Source: Poecilobothrus nobilitatus
Lineage: Eukaryota; Arthropoda; Insecta; Diptera; Dolichopodidae
DNA: 64,000 nt
Direction: 5' to 3'
Assembly: GCA_947095535.1 (NCBI GenBank)
Contig: OX352772.1
Span: 276,096,336 to 276,160,335 of the forward strand
Positions 12,071 through 25,745 of this stretch are shown in pieces. Made by a program: the position numbers and the translations under genes. How positions within the stretch are numbered: the stretch's first letter is position 1; each line of letters opens with the position of its first letter. The notes under the pieces were generated by a model. That model was given only the letters and a program-made list of their open reading frames with translations. It ran no database searches and had not been told where the DNA came from.

Positions 12071-15000
12071 TTTTTTATTTTTACCTTTGCCCTGGAAAAA
12101 ATTAAGTGTAAAATTATTCATTCAAATTGAAATAAGGAAATGCATTGATTACGTCCTCATCATCAATGCCTTGTCACCATGTTATTGTTGTGCTTTTGTT
12201 GTATTTCAAAAAGATCACAATTGGAAAATAAAAAAAAACATGAACTCATTTTAATACATCGTTAAAAATCGCTCGCTTTTATAAAATATAAAAAAAAAAA
12301 TTTTTTATTTTTTTTATTTTTCTTTTGATTATTTTCAAAAATCATTAATCATTTTTTGAATTTCAAAATGTCAAAATATACTAATAGTGTGTAGGTCTCC
12401 TCGGCGATTTTTTTTTTGTTTTCGTTTTTATTTATTTTTTTACTGCTAAATTTTTAGCGCTTATCTGGTTTATTATTCTTAAACATATTGGTTGTAAACT
12501 TTACGATTTGTTCCTGTCATTTATCCAAATGACATGCAAAAAAATATGTTTGGTTTTTATTTTTGATCGACTTAAACAGTACAGAGCGTACGAAACGTAA
12601 AAAAACTGTGGTCGTAAATATTTTTTTTTTTGACAATAGAAAATTATAATATTGTTTTTAAGGATTATTAACCCAAGGTTTGTAGAGTCATAAAACTAAA
12701 TACGTTTAAATTTAAATTTTAAATTTTATCGAATGTTTTAGTAAAGTCAAATACTCTTTAATACATATTAAAAATTTTTTTTTAGTCCAATTTGGTTTTG
12801 ATTTAGATGATTAACTGAACTCACGTAAATTCCCTTAAGATTGCATTGTAACTCATGTGACAATTTTTGAAGAATACACAACTACACAAATGTTTATTTC
12901 TATAATGATGGTTTTGTTTTTAATACTGCAATTTTGAACAACGGTAACATTTCCTAATTTATATTTTAAAATTGGATTTATTTGATGTGGAACGTGAAAA
13001 TGCCGACAATATGTGTATGGAATGCAATTGCAAAGACAAGAAAAAAAGTTTAAATATTTCAATATTAATTTTTTTTATGCAAATTATTCACAATAAGTTT
13101 TTTATTTTACATAAAAAAAAAAAAAAAAAGGTGAACCTCTTTAGATTGCAATCTTTTTTTTTTTTCTTTTTTATTTTACACTGTCATGAGCCACATACGA
13201 AAGAAGGAAGTGTTGTAATATAGAGAAAAAGATGGGGAAAAAAATTCTCTTGTTCAGTTGGTTGTTGAACTTTTTTTCTAGTCTTATATTTCTGTTATTA
13301 TTTTAATTTTTTTTTTTTTACATAGAAATAAATTAAAATTTAAAAGCTATAAAATGTCGCCTAAATAGGTAATACATACCCTATGAAATATACAGAAAAA
13401 AATAACATGTTATTAATAAATTATTAATAGAAAATATGTTTAAAAAAAGTCATATATTAATGGTGATGAAAATTTTAAAATCTATAACATATACCTAAAA
13501 TTGTTTTCTTATTTCATTTATATCAAATGAAGGAAATAAAACTCATCACATTTAATATTCTTCTTATTGTGGGACGAAAATATGGCATTTATTCTTGTTA
13601 TAAAGTATATGATTTTTTTAAAATTAAAAGCTACTTCCTGATTTATTTTTTTTTTAATTATATTTTAAATTATTTATGTACAGGAATCATATTGAAGGAT
13701 TTTTATAAAGGAGTGTCAAAGATTGCAAAATTTGGCTTTTAATGCGAATATCACGAAAATCGAACAATCTTCTACTTAATTAGTTTTCTTAATTCTTAGT
13801 GGCACAACTTTTAGCCCTTTTATAATGGGCCATTGCAATTAATATTAATTAATTTCTGAATGAGTACCGTAAATAGTAAGTACCGATTATGTTCTGATGA
13901 TTATTACATATAATCATCATATCATCATTACCGGTTATATTCAAAATGATTATTACATTCAAAATCATTCCTCTCAATATTAGCTGCGGGAATTTCTGCT
14001 TCTCAAAGGAAGTAGTTACTGTTTCTCAAGGATGTTCAAAGTTATAACTGATATTTAGATAGAAGAAGAACAAAAGAAGAACAAATTACAACGGACATAT
14101 TAAAAAATACATAATTTAAAAAATATGAAATTTTAATATTTTCTTCTTTTTTTTTTGAATTGAATTTTCATACCATACTTTTTTCTATTGTTAATGCATT
14201 AATTAATTTCATTCACTTCATTTACAAACATATTAACAATTCATTTATTAACATCCTGAAAAATTAATAGATTGTCACTAAATCGTTTTATTGTGATTTA
14301 TTCTTTGAAAAATTTTATTTTTTTTTCCTTGTTTTTTTTTTGTTTTTCATGTCATAAACTTTCACTATAATTTCCTGATTTTTTTTTTTTTAACTTTCTG
14401 TTAGTTGTTTTAACATTTAAGATGCATTCACAGCATTGTGATATAAAATAAACAACCAATCTTTCTGTTTTAATCATTTCAAGCATATCATATTATATAT
14501 TAGGTAGGTATATTGGTATAGGGTACTACTCATATACCCATATGATATACCTATACTCATATATGTTAAAAGTTCTCATCAAATCAATTAAGTCTGGTTT
14601 TCTTGGATGGATGGATGCATATGGATGCATGAATGAATGAATTAATAGAATATATAATATATGGATAAATAATATATTATGGATTTTGATTTATATACGA
14701 AGAAAAATAAAAAAATCGAAAAATATTTGTAATTTTAAAGTTATATGTTATGAAATTGTCCTTAAAATAAAGTTGAAATTTTATTAATTACATTTTTTGT
14801 GAAGAGAATTGGAGTAATTTTCCAACAAAATTTCAGACAATTGATAATATTTTGCAGTATTATAAAATAAAAAGTAAATTAAAGCTTTGAATATTTGATG
14901 GAGGGGGAGCTTGGACAAATTTTGATCACAATTTTAAAATTAAAATTCATATTGTGTCAAAACGAAAGAAAATTGTTTTAACGTTATTAAACACAGAAAC

Positions 15001-18000
15001 ATGTAATAAATAAAATATTTATAGGATCATAAGTAAGTATAAAATATAAGAAGGTACAGTATTCGTAATGTTGAAGGTAAAAAAGGAAATCAGAGAAAGT
15101 ATAGGTTGAAAATAGTAAAAATTTTAATTAAAATTAAGGTTTTTTTCTACCTAGCGATTCTTGAGACTTATGTTATATCTATTACCATTTTCAAGATAGC
15201 TAAATAATGGGTTTTCCAATTTCAGTGATATGATTTTTTTTCAAAAAAAAGCATACTAATTGTTAAGGAGTTTTTTATTTAATGTGAAGTACAATCGATA
15301 CAATTTAGTTCTGAATAAAACGTCATTCAAATGGCCTCCACAACTTCTTTTGCAGGAACGAATTCGATGAACCCAATTTTCCAGCACTTTTTCCACTAAA
15401 TTTTTTTTTCTTAACCTTTTTAAAAATGAATTCTAGTTTTTAATAAGAAGAAAAAGAAAATACTCCTTTCAATTGAAATTTTTAATGTTGGTGCATAAAA
15501 TTTTTAAAAACTACATGCTACAATATAGGTACATATATGATATATATTGGTGTATGTATACATTATTGAAAATTCCCCATAAATGGACAGAGTCAATTTT
15601 TTAAAACTAAAGCAATTTTGTTTTTGTTTTATTATTTTTAAATAATCAACGAAAACCAAGCAAACATACATTTATTCCATTATTATATATACTAATCAAA
15701 TATTGACAAAGAAAAATAATAACAATAAACAACCATCGTGTGCAACAGCAACAACAACACAAAACAAAAAAAATGAAAAATATTTTGATTTATTATTCGT
15801 TAGCTGATATAATTTTTATAAACCATCAACTTCATATATAAATGTACATGTGTATTATATAAAAAGTGAGAAGTAAATATCTACCAGAATGTTATCATTG
15901 TTGCACAGAATATTATCATCAATGCATTCAATATACTATAACATTTTAACCCCATCAGATTTCATCACTCATTTGTAATGATTTTGCTGTGCTGTCAAAG
16001 TAAACCCGATGCACGTTTATTATATTTTTTAAATGTGTTTTTCTGATGCACAACAACAAAAAAAAATGTATAGAGGATATCAGCAGCAATATATAGCAGC
16101 CAAAAACATCAGCAGTACAATCAGCCAAAAACATCATTTTATTATGAAAATGAATGAATTGTTGCGCGCTTTCTTTTTTCTTTTTTTTTTTTGTGTATTG
16201 TAACCATATATAATGAATGATTTAAGATCAAGAAAAACTAAATGTATCTCATCAATTAACTGATTTTTTTTTTCTTTGCATCTTGTAGTATGTATCCATA
16301 GGAACATAGTCTCGTTTTCCTGGTTAGTTTTCTTTGTCTCGAATTTTTTTTTTTTTGTGTAATGTGATTAATTTTTGTATTAAAAGTATGTATATCGTGT
16401 AGATTGAGTGCTTGTAAAGGATTCCCTACTGATAGGGGACATAAAAATCATATATTTTAGTTTATTTTTAATTTAGATGTAAATCAAAAAAGTTTTTTTG
16501 TTTCCAAGTGTAGGTTTTTTTTTTTTATTATAATATATTGTCTGCTGTATTAGAGTCGAAGAAATTTTAATTTCATCACTATTTTTCATAGTGTTGCCTT
16601 TGAACTTTGAATATAAAAGAAATTTTTATACTTTATGACAGTTCATTTATTAATTATTAAAAGATTAAACAAAAAAAAAAAAAAACATAAGGTGGTATGT
16701 AAAATCCATGGTTTTTAAAGGTACACATTTCACAAAACCAAAACCAAACACATTTCACGGTTTTTGCCAAATTCTGCCTTTGTATCAAAATTTGTAATGC
16801 TTCTTCTTAATTTTATATATAAGAAAAATTCTTAGAATTCTATATTAAAAAAAACTTATACAAAACTTCTTAGAATTTTATATTGAGAAACATTAAGAGT
16901 CACTTTCTTCATTTTAAGGAAAGCGTATATAATAAAGATTTAATATTTCTACTTACTTATTTTTATAAAAAGTTAAACAGGTGCCTAAATTACAGGTGTT
17001 TCAAAATAACAAATTTTTGAATCCTAAATAAAGTCTAAAAAGCTCTCTTAAATAAGAAGAGGAGGTACAAAAGAAAATATCTCTGCTTCAGCTTATGTTA
17101 TATTTACTAAAAGATCTTTCTTTCAAAATTTATTTCATTATTCCATTTAAACAGACTGACAGACGAAGAGAATAAAATTAATAAGCAAATTTATCAATTT
17201 CTTTTTTTTTTTGAAAACTATGTTTAAAACAAATAGATGAATAATATTATTCACACTAATATTAATAATAAAATGTTATGTATAGTTTTAAATTAGTTTA
17301 AATTTTTAATTAATTTAATTTGATAGGATTATTTAATAATAAATTGGTTTCTGTTCAACGTAGAGAAATGGAAAAGATTATCATAATTTGATATCAGACT
17401 GGTATTTTGAATTTGTCAGTAAAGCATTATACTTTTTCGCTTGTAACTTTGAATAATGCAATAAAAAAATTAACATTCAATCTTGAAAGTCCAATTATTA
17501 TTTTCTTTTTTAATAATTACGAGTTTACTTTGATTTTGTTTATAAATTAAATATAAAAAAGTAAATAAAGTTTTGTAAAGCAAATTATTAATAATATTTA
17601 TATATTTATTATGTAATTGATATACAGACCTGTATATTTGATGGTTATAAAAGCTAATCTCAGAATTAAAGTCCCAGTTAAAGACAGTTGTCGACGATTT
17701 TAACCAGAACAAAATTCGCTGTCAAAGACAATCTTTTAATTAATTTTGGCAACTCGATTTAATTAGTATGCCAAAATCTTTATATCATTCTTAAGTATGC
17801 CATTTATTGGTATTGAATTTTTTGATGTTAGGTTGAAAACTAGAATTAGAGACAAAAAATGATCAGAAATTAATTTTAGAAGTGGAGTTTAGTTTAAATA
17901 TTTAAGGCATGCAGTTAAATCAAAAATAGCTGTGGAATGAACAAAATTAACTGCTAAAAGAAATCTGCTAACTATAGCGAGAAAAATGCTAATCTTTTCA

Positions 18001-18364
18001 ATCTAAGTAATTACAAAGAACAGAAGAAGAAGAATAAAGAAGTTTTATTTTTTTTTCTGTTTTCCATTTCTATAAGCAGCATAGAACATCCACCAACTCA
18101 TTTATTTACCCATGTTTCAGCATTCTTAAGAATGTGAATTTCATATTCTCTGAAATTCTAAATAGGTGGTCCAGAATTCTTCCGTTTTTATAAAGAAATG
18201 TTTTTGTACATTTTAAATGAAATAAAATTATTTATATTCCCTTATCTTCTATTCTGTCAATTCATCAACTTTTAATTCCTGGCCACATTTAGAATCCTGG
18301 CAAAAAGATCTTACAAAAGGTTCTTAGGAAAACTTTTCAATATATCCATAGCCATATGTATATT
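12071..18364. other. Long AT-rich non-coding stretch
   Basis: About 6.3 kb without a supported gene or a recognised transposon. Every open frame is short and low in complexity. There are many homopolymer tracts (for example 13111-13129, 13309-13320, 16671-16685), ATC clusters (13905-13930) and TA-rich simple sequence (14490-14700). Introns or regulatory DNA of a neighbouring gene could lie here, but nothing in the sequence decides it. Confidence 0.5.
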
Positions 18365-19767
18365 TATACCCATACAATAAGGATCGGGTATATTAAAATA
18401 GCTCCTACGTTTGTAACACCTCGAAATAAGCAAGTTAGATATACCTTCAAAGGTGTGGATCGGATCAGAATCAGTCCGTCCGTCAGCAAGATAACTCAAA
18501 AACTAAGAAAGCTACAGTCTTAAAATTAACACAAAATATTCTTACAACAATTTGTAGGTTCCCTATTTTTATGGGTTGAGATCCAACCAAAACTTCGGGT
18601 AGCTCTCGAAGAACTAACTTTTGGATCTCCACATTTTTTTTGAAGTAGAGCCATAAAATTGTAACTGCTGGTAGATATAAAAATATTAATTTTATTATTA
18701 ACAACTTGTTTATGTAGCCCCACCCGTTACGGAGCTACAGCTCCCCAAAGTTCGAAAAAAGCTCTATATTTAAATTCTTATAACACAAGTTGCATAAGGC
18801 ATATCTCCAATTTGAAAACACCAAACGATTACTGCTTTTAGTAGCTTTAAAAATATATATACAATAAATATATACTTGTCATACGGTGTCTTAATTTACC
18901 GTTATGCGAAGCTCAAATTTTGCAAAATTCTTGATTCCTTCTATCTTCCAAACGGTTTAAGTTACAAACTTGCAATTTTTAGAGAAGTTAGTTTTTTCTA
19001 AATAAGTATGAGTCATTTCAGAAAATGTTTACGTATCGCCCCCCGTTTCGGAGCTGTATGGGGTCAAAAACTAAAAACTTTCTTATTTTTAAACACCTGC
19101 AACTTGAACACCTGTCCAAATTTTTTTGAAGTAATATACAAAAATTAAAGCTCCAACATTATATTTCTATTTCCATTAACAACTTTTCTTAATAATATAG
19201 TGTTACCTTAAAATTGACGAAAGTGTGACTTCATTTTTCTAAATTTTTATAACAAATTTTTTTAACGATTTTCTTGCATGTTTTTTTACTCAATAATTTG
19301 AAATTGTTGAGGATGATGCGTACTACAAAACAAAATTAAATAAATAAAAAATATAACGGTTGCTGAAGAATTTATGTTTATATGATATTAGTATACATAC
19401 TTATATAACTCATGTTTATTTACATATCGTATATATCACTGATGAATGAATGATATATAATACATATGTAAAGTGTACTTTATTATACATTTGCCGCTTA
19501 GTATTAAATAGTACTATAGCATATTTGGAAAGTTTTGGGTTGATAATCGTTATGTGGAAGGTTAGAATCTGCTTTTGAAGAATGTGTAAACATATAGTTT
19601 GAATATATGAACAACCCATAGTTCTAGAAATTATAAAATTCACCTAATTTTAAAATAAATACTAAAAAATTAAAAAAATTATATTATAAGCAGAGTGACG
19701 ATTGACATACTAACGATTCGTACGGGTATCTAAGAGTTGTCAAAGGCAACTGTATTCTTCCTCGTTT
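18365..19767 (+). mobile_element. DINE-1/Helentron-like element, lineage B (near full length)
   Basis: The 5' end is the imperfect palindrome TATACCC...GATCGGGTATA (18365-18392), followed by CTCCTACGTTTGTAACACCT and a GTCCGTCCGTC block (18475-18485). The 3' end has the inverted subterminal repeat TCGTACGGGTATC (19718-19730), a hairpin with stem AGTTG/CAACT (19735-19751) and the terminus TTCTTCCTCGTTT. At about 1.4 kb it is close to the 1.58-kb copy at 38.5 kb, which runs in inverse orientation. It has no coding capacity. The end lies only about 30 bp from the copia LTR. Confidence 0.78.
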
Positions 19768-19797
19768 TACTTTAGTACTTACATGTTTAAATGAAAT

Positions 19798-19996
19798 TGT
19801 TTAATAAAAAGAATGTTCTCCTTTTTAATTCAAATCTTTATTTCAACAATTCTCAAATGCAACTAACCTAAAATGTCAATGTAATATTTACATATGCTAA
19901 TGCGTTTACATGAGATTTAATCCCAATATACGTATATCCCAATATATACGTAAAACCGAATTGTTATATTTATATTAATTAATAAAATATTCAACA
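19798..19996 (-). repeat. Copia-like 3' LTR
   Basis: 199 bp, ending TGTTTAATAAA...ATATTCAACA as read on the plus strand. It is about 30 bp shorter than its partner, mainly through indels in the middle (for example near 19890). The divergence indicates that the insertion is not very recent. Confidence 0.93.
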
Positions 19997-20299
19997 CTCC
20001 TCCTCAATTCATTTTTACATTCACATTTAATTTTATCTCTAAAATTAATTAATTAATCAAGATTAATTAGAAAAGAAATAATATTTCTATATTCAATTTC
20101 AAAAAAAAAAATTTAATTCATTACTATATAACCAAGAAGAATTAAAAATATTATATTATTTTTTTTTTAATTTCAGAAACCCTTAAAACAAATTTAATTT
20201 AAAATTTTAATAAATTTAATTTCAAAAAATTTAATTTAACTTCAAAAAATTCTAATTTAATGATCAAGGTTAATGAAAAATATTAATCTACTTATTAAG

Positions 20300-21285
20300 T
20301 TTTAACAGGTCAACACAATTTTGATGTTTACTTTTACTTAGACTTTTAATTAAAATGTCAGCTGGCTGATTTTCAGTCGGTATATGCAGTACTTGAATGT
20401 TACCTATATTCCTCATCTCTTTGCAGTAGTGTTACCTTATATCGATATGTTTTGACTTATCGTGATTAATATTGCTATTACATAAACTGATTGCATTATT
20501 ATTATCTCAAAATACATTTATCGGTTGTTCTACATATTGAGGAAATTTAAATACACCTAATAAACTGCGCAAATACATAACATCTTTCACAACTTCAGAG
20601 ATTGAGATATATTCCGACTCCATTGTCGACAATGCTATTGACTGTTGTTTTCTTAATTTCCAGCAAACTGCACCTCCTGACATTATTATCACATGACCTA
20701 AACGTGATTTTCTTTCTTACATGTCATTGGCCCACTCAGCATCACTATAACAGTATAACACTATAACCTATTAATTTATTATTTGATTTTTCATATTTAA
20801 CTCTATAATTTATGGTTCCTTTTAAATATTTTAGTATTCTCTTAGCAGCCGTCCAATGAACAATTCTTGTATTCCAAGTAAATCTGGCTAAAAAATTGAC
20901 AGCAAATGAAATGTCTGGGCGTTACGATATTAGATAGATACATTAAGCTACCGATTAATTCACGATATGGCTTTCCATCTACTTCAATTTTTTCTTCTGC
21001 TGAGATTTTATCCTGTGGTTGGAATAATTTTAAATCTGTTTCTAGTGGAGTTGACATCGGATTAGTATCAGCCATATTGTATCTTTTAAGTAAATATTTT
21101 ATATATTTTTCTTGAAATCTCAATGCTTCCACAATTTGAATCTCTTCTTATATTAATTCCTAAAATTCGTTTTACTTCACCTATGCCCTTTATGTCAAAT
21201 TTAGCTGAAAGTAATTTCCTTGTATTTTGCAAGAGTTAGTTGCCAATAAAATGTCATCTATATATATCAATATAATAATGAATAT
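20300..21285 (-). pseudogene. Copia-like reverse transcriptase (C-terminal part) and RNase H, disrupted
   Basis: In reading order on the minus strand: the RT catalytic motif IYIDDILLA (YIDD codons around 21264-21253), KLLSAKFDIKGIGEVKRILG after a frameshift, ALRFQEKYIKYLLKRYNM, TPLETDLKLFQP, and YRELIGSLMYLSNI. The RNase H part follows with YSDAEWAND, a stop, SGGAVCWKLRKQQSIALST, ESEYISISE, and near the end HIPTENQPADILIKSLSK. These are the hallmark blocks of Ty1/copia Pol, which copies the element RNA and degrades the template in virus-like particles. Several stops and frameshifts, plus loss of the first half of RT, make it non-functional. Confidence 0.92.
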
Positions 21286-21780
21286 CTCTACTTTCCATAG
21301 CAACAACAAAATTCTCAAACGTTTCAGGTAGACTATTTAACAGCATGACTGATACTAATTCTTTTATTAACAGGTGATACCAATTTCCTCCATCTGTTGC
21401 ACTAAATTCATAAAATGTGTCACGTGTTGTTCTTCCATACTTTGCTCAACCTTTTTCTTTATTGAAAATAATTTACGGTAAATCATAACCTTCTTCGCGG
21501 GGCCACGTGTAGTCTACATTTTTTCTAGTGTGGTCCAAGCTTCACGCGAAATAGTAGTTTTTTTACATGTTGCAGTTGATTTTCTTTTATCGAAAGCAAT
21601 ATTAATGCTAATGCCTTCGCATCTTTTGCTTCCCACTTTTTCTTTTCATCTGCATATGTTGGACATTTGGTTTCTCCATTCACATACTCCCAAAGGTCAC
21701 TACAGACAAGTACGCTTCGTGTCTATATTCCATGATGCGTAGTTATCCCCGTTTAATTTCTACGCAATTACTTTGTTACA
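21286..21780 (-). pseudogene. Copia-like gag remnant
   Basis: The minus strand shows NGDNYASWNIDTKR (about 21757-21712), DLWEYVNGETKCPTYAD, KKKWEAKDAKALALILLSI, EQHVTHFMNLVQQMEEIG, and LLNSLPETFENFVVAMESRD close to 21290. This is the N-terminal to middle part of a copia-type Gag, which packages element RNA. Frameshifts interrupt it. It runs straight into the RT YIDD region, so the zinc knuckle, protease and integrase have been lost in one deletion. Confidence 0.88.
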
Positions 21781-21865
21781 TTCATTTTTAATTTTTCTTG
21801 AAACTTTACTTTATCTCATTTTTTTTTATAATATATACCCAAACCGCATGCCTCAGCCCATAACC

Positions 21866-22096
21866 TGTTTAATAAAAAAGAATGTTTCTCCTTTTTAATT
21901 CAAATCTTTATTTCGATTCAACAATTCTCAAATGCAACCAACCTAAAATGTCAATGTATTATAAAAATTTATTATAATTTTGTTTACATATGTTAATGCG
22001 TTTACATGAGATTTAATCCCAATAAACTTATATGTGTCAAATATAATATGTAAAACCGAATTGTTATATTTATATTAAGTAATAAAATATTCAACA
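21866..22096 (-). repeat. Copia-like 5' LTR
   Basis: 231 bp and collinear with the LTR at 19.8 kb. The promoter and polyadenylation signals would lie here on the minus strand. The perfect GAAAT duplication abuts its outer end. Confidence 0.93.
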
Positions 22097-22101
22097 GAAA
22101 T

Positions 22102-25100
22102 AAAAAAAAAATTTATTTAAAAAATGAAAATTGAACAACGTAATTAAATTGAAATTTAAAACTTCTTCAACTTTATTTTAGCATTCGAAACACAAAGAAA
22201 AAACAGATACAATTCCGTTCTCATTCTCAAAAAGATAATTTCGGTTCTCATGGAGAATGCATTTCGTAAGCTGGAACACCAATATTCATATTCACCTATC
22301 AAATTCTCTTTTTGTGAATCCTAGAACAAGGGCGATTATATATATTTATTTGACTATTAGTTAAAGTTTCTGGAATATCATTAGTTTTACTAAACTGTTT
22401 ATTACTCAGCTATGCTATATATATTGTGCAATTCAAACTTATGAAATACAAATATTTTTAATTCTGCGTTTTTTATTATCGTATAAAAAAATTATTTTAT
22501 ATTTATTTTATAAATAAATTCTAATTTTAAGTATAAATTATTACCCCCCTATTCTGAAATTAAGATTATAATCTTATAACCTTAAATTACGAGTTATAAG
22601 AAAGTTATAAGAAATTTGGATTCTGCGACACATTTTTATAAGACTAAAAGACTTCAAAAACATATGATCTATTAAGTAGTGTGGTGAGTAATTTAAAAGA
22701 CATTTAAAAAACTTTCTTCAGAAAAGGTTATAAGACAGAAATAACCTAAAAAATCTTACAAGTATACCTTATAAATATCTTTTAACTTCTTTAAGTTAGC
22801 AAATATCATTATCTATTGTTCCACTCTACTCTTGAATTGAAATAAATATTTATAGTTTTCATTAAATAATAAAAAAATAAAAATATAAATAATAATATAA
22901 AAATTTAAAATATAATAATTCATAATAATGGAAAATACAGTTTGTTTAATCGTATTGTTTGAGTTAAATGAATTAATCCAACAAACTGAAGTGAAGTAAG
23001 TACATTTTTTAAATTTTAAGTGTAAATACAAATTTTGAGACAAATGAGTGAGACAAATTTTAATACCATATAAGTTTTGTGTCAATTTTAATTTTCTATT
23101 ATTAAAAATCAATTAAAAACAAAAAACAAAATAAAATATTAATTGTTTGAAATCATTGAAAAACAATGGAAAATAAATGTATTAAATTGATTAATATTTT
23201 TAAATAAATTGTATTCTATTATAGATGTTGTTTCACATTGTAAAGATATGGAGGAGTTTGGTAATAAAATTTTTATCGTATATTTTTTTTTGTTTTATAT
23301 GTATATTTAAGAATTAAAGACCATGACTTCTTTTTCTTTAAAGATTTTTAATTCTTTTTCTATTTTTTTTTTTATTTGTTATTTTTTTATAATATTATAT
23401 ACTATTTTTGTATCATAATAAGATTATTAAATTGTTATTTATTCAACGAAATGAATTAATTGTGTCAAAGACAGTTAAAATATTATTATTATTGTTAAAT
23501 TAAAAAAAAAAAAGAAAAGAAAAAAAAATGGTTTCATAATTATCAAATTTGCGTGAAATAAAAGCAAAATAAATGAATTAGAGACAAAACAAAATTTATA
23601 TTAACAAAATTTAGATTACAATTAAGTATAAAAAAAAAATTCGTTTTTTTTTGTAATAAAAACTTAAAAAATTTAGTTGAAAACTTAAAAAATGGACTTG
23701 CAAAATTTAAGGTTTTTTTTTCATAGAAATTAATTTTTATTGTTGATAATTTTCAATAATAATTTCGTAATAAAATTTTGCTTATATTCAAAATATTAAA
23801 ATAAAATTAATTTATGTGTCAGTGTGTATGTTTGTTTTTACATCGTACAAATTTTCTATAGGTTTAATCTGTAGTTAATGAATTTAAAAGATTAGAAAAC
23901 GTTTGTACCTAAATTTTTGTATCTCTCTTAAGCATTTCTCTGTTTAGCATTTAAACATTTTCTTAAGCTATGTTTACACGAAAGATAAAAAATGGTAGAA
24001 TTGTAAACAATTTGTAGAGCGCTAAAGTAGAACTCAACTTTCTTTTTGCAATAAGATTTCTGTATTGTGTAAACATCTTCTTGCAGTAGAGAAATTTTTG
24101 TTTTTAAATCTGCTCTAAAAATTAATAAACATGATGATATGGTAGGGCTCTAAAATATCTGTTTCTAAAAATTTAAAAGTTAACCTTAATTTTTTATCAG
24201 ATGTAATCGAATTTCGCGTATATTGTTTTTGGATTAGTGCGTACTTATTACGTTTTCCAGCATAATCTTCAATCCAATATAATTAAAATGCAACGTACTT
24301 TAATTTGAGTAAGACAAAATTGTTTACGCCTTTAGATTCTTAAATACTATTTCATTTAGCAATTCCTTATAAATTTCTATATTTTCCGTTTTTAATTAAT
24401 TCTGTTTGCGAACCCACTATATAATTTCTTTTTGTTTTATCCTCTTTTTTTTTTCATTGAGCAAATAACAAAACAGTAACTTTTGCAGTTGAATTTGTTG
24501 CATATTTGCATTTTGAAAATCTCTTTCAGTTTGAAACAATTTACAATATTTATTACTTATTAGATATCAAAGTCACATCACTAATGTAGTTTAATGTATA
24601 TGTCTGACAGAGAGAAATATTAAGTAGACTGTTGTACAGGTGTAGTCTTGTGTAAGTAAACACGCGCGGTAGAGTATTTCACGGATAAACAAAGCTTAGA
24701 GAATTTATATTTTTAGAGAACTTAAAAGCTATGGTTCAATGCATTCAAACCCAATCCATAACCAGTGAATATATGATCATTTCCTCACCAAAAAAAAATC
24801 AAAATTATTCTTATTGCGCAATCTATGTGTAGCGCTGATATACGTGCGCAAATATTTGTGTTTTGATGTTGTTTGGATTGAACAGAAACCTCGAAAATAA
24901 CGTTGGCTTTTCAAAGAAAATATGCATGCAAACGACTATTCCAAAATAGAAAATATAACTATAGTTATTATTTAGTAAACTTATAGAATTTACTCAGCTT
25001 GTATATTTTCAAATTTTCTATTTTTAAACAGAAATTTCTAAGTAATTGCTAAATTTAAAAAAAAAATTTTTGCAAGAAAAATGTTGTTTCATTGATTTTT

Positions 25101-25499
25101 ATTTAATAAAAAAAAAAAAAATTGCAAGCTGTCATAATTTGTTGCATGCAAAGAAAATTAATGGAGTAAAAAAAAAAGAAAAATTCTTTTCAAATTATTA
25201 TAATATTGTGTTTTGCTCCGATATAATAACTTTAAAAATTTGATTAAATGAAATTTTTTCAATATTTGTAAGTGTTGTAATTTAAATTTTACTCTTTAAT
25301 ATATTATAGAAAGAATAAAAATTTAAATAACACTACTGTTTAAAGTTTAAGATTTGATGCTTAAGTTTATGTTTAACTCAATTTTTATGTACTTTTACTG
25401 CCATGAAATCTTATAAAAATTTGGAAAAATACTAAAACTTGGATATAGATTTAAATAAATTAAACTAAAATGATTTTGAGATGACAAAATCCCAAAATT
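22102..25499. other. AT-rich non-coding stretch
   Basis: No gene recognised. A segment at about 22545-22790 is rich in TTATAA/CTTATAA half-palindromes (for example AAGATTATAATCTT at 22563-22576) and could be an old MITE, but no paired termini were found. Confidence 0.5.
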
Positions 25500-25745
25500 T
25501 TTCAAGTCAAGTCAAGTAATAATAATAGGAGGATTTATTGTTTCTTTACAATTCCACTCCCAATTCAATGTTTCCACATCCTATCGGCCTATCCCTACTC
25601 TTTAGCCAATATATTTCGTTAGCATATAAGGGTTTCAATCCATTATATTAAAGGGAGAGCTGGGTCAATAAGAATCTGACACTACCAAGGGGAAATTATT
25701 GGCGTTTTTGGAAAATTCACACCTTTCTTAGGGTAACAAAAAGTT
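25500..25745. other. Less AT-rich patch, unclassified
   Basis: It begins with CAAGTCAAGTCAAG and contains several C-rich words (for example CCACATCCTATCGGCCTATC). No reading frame or repeat family was recognised. It may be a fragment of an old LINE 3' region. Confidence 0.3.

Larger units (their letters stand above)
19798..22096 (-). mobile_element. Copia-like LTR retrotransposon, internally deleted
   Basis: The element is bounded by direct LTRs (19798-19996 and 21866-22096), each TGT...ACA, and by a perfect 5-bp target duplication GAAAT at 19793-19797 and 22097-22101. On the minus strand the sequence after the 5' LTR (21865-21851) reads GGTTATGGGCTGAGG. That resembles the copia primer-binding site, which pairs with an internal fragment of initiator methionine tRNA. 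A polypurine tract GAGGAGGAG (20005-19997) precedes the 3' LTR. The 2.3-kb length is under half that of a full copia element. The body holds gag fused to the end of reverse transcriptase and RNase H; protease and integrase are missing. Confidence 0.93.

Noticed and set aside
12853..13223. Overlapping open frames on both strands, 69-83 codons
   Set aside because: Low-complexity A/T-rich translations with lysine and phenylalanine runs from homopolymers; no domain or splice context seen.
22545..22790. MITE based on TTATAA-rich half-palindromes
   Set aside because: No paired terminal inverted repeats or target duplication could be found.
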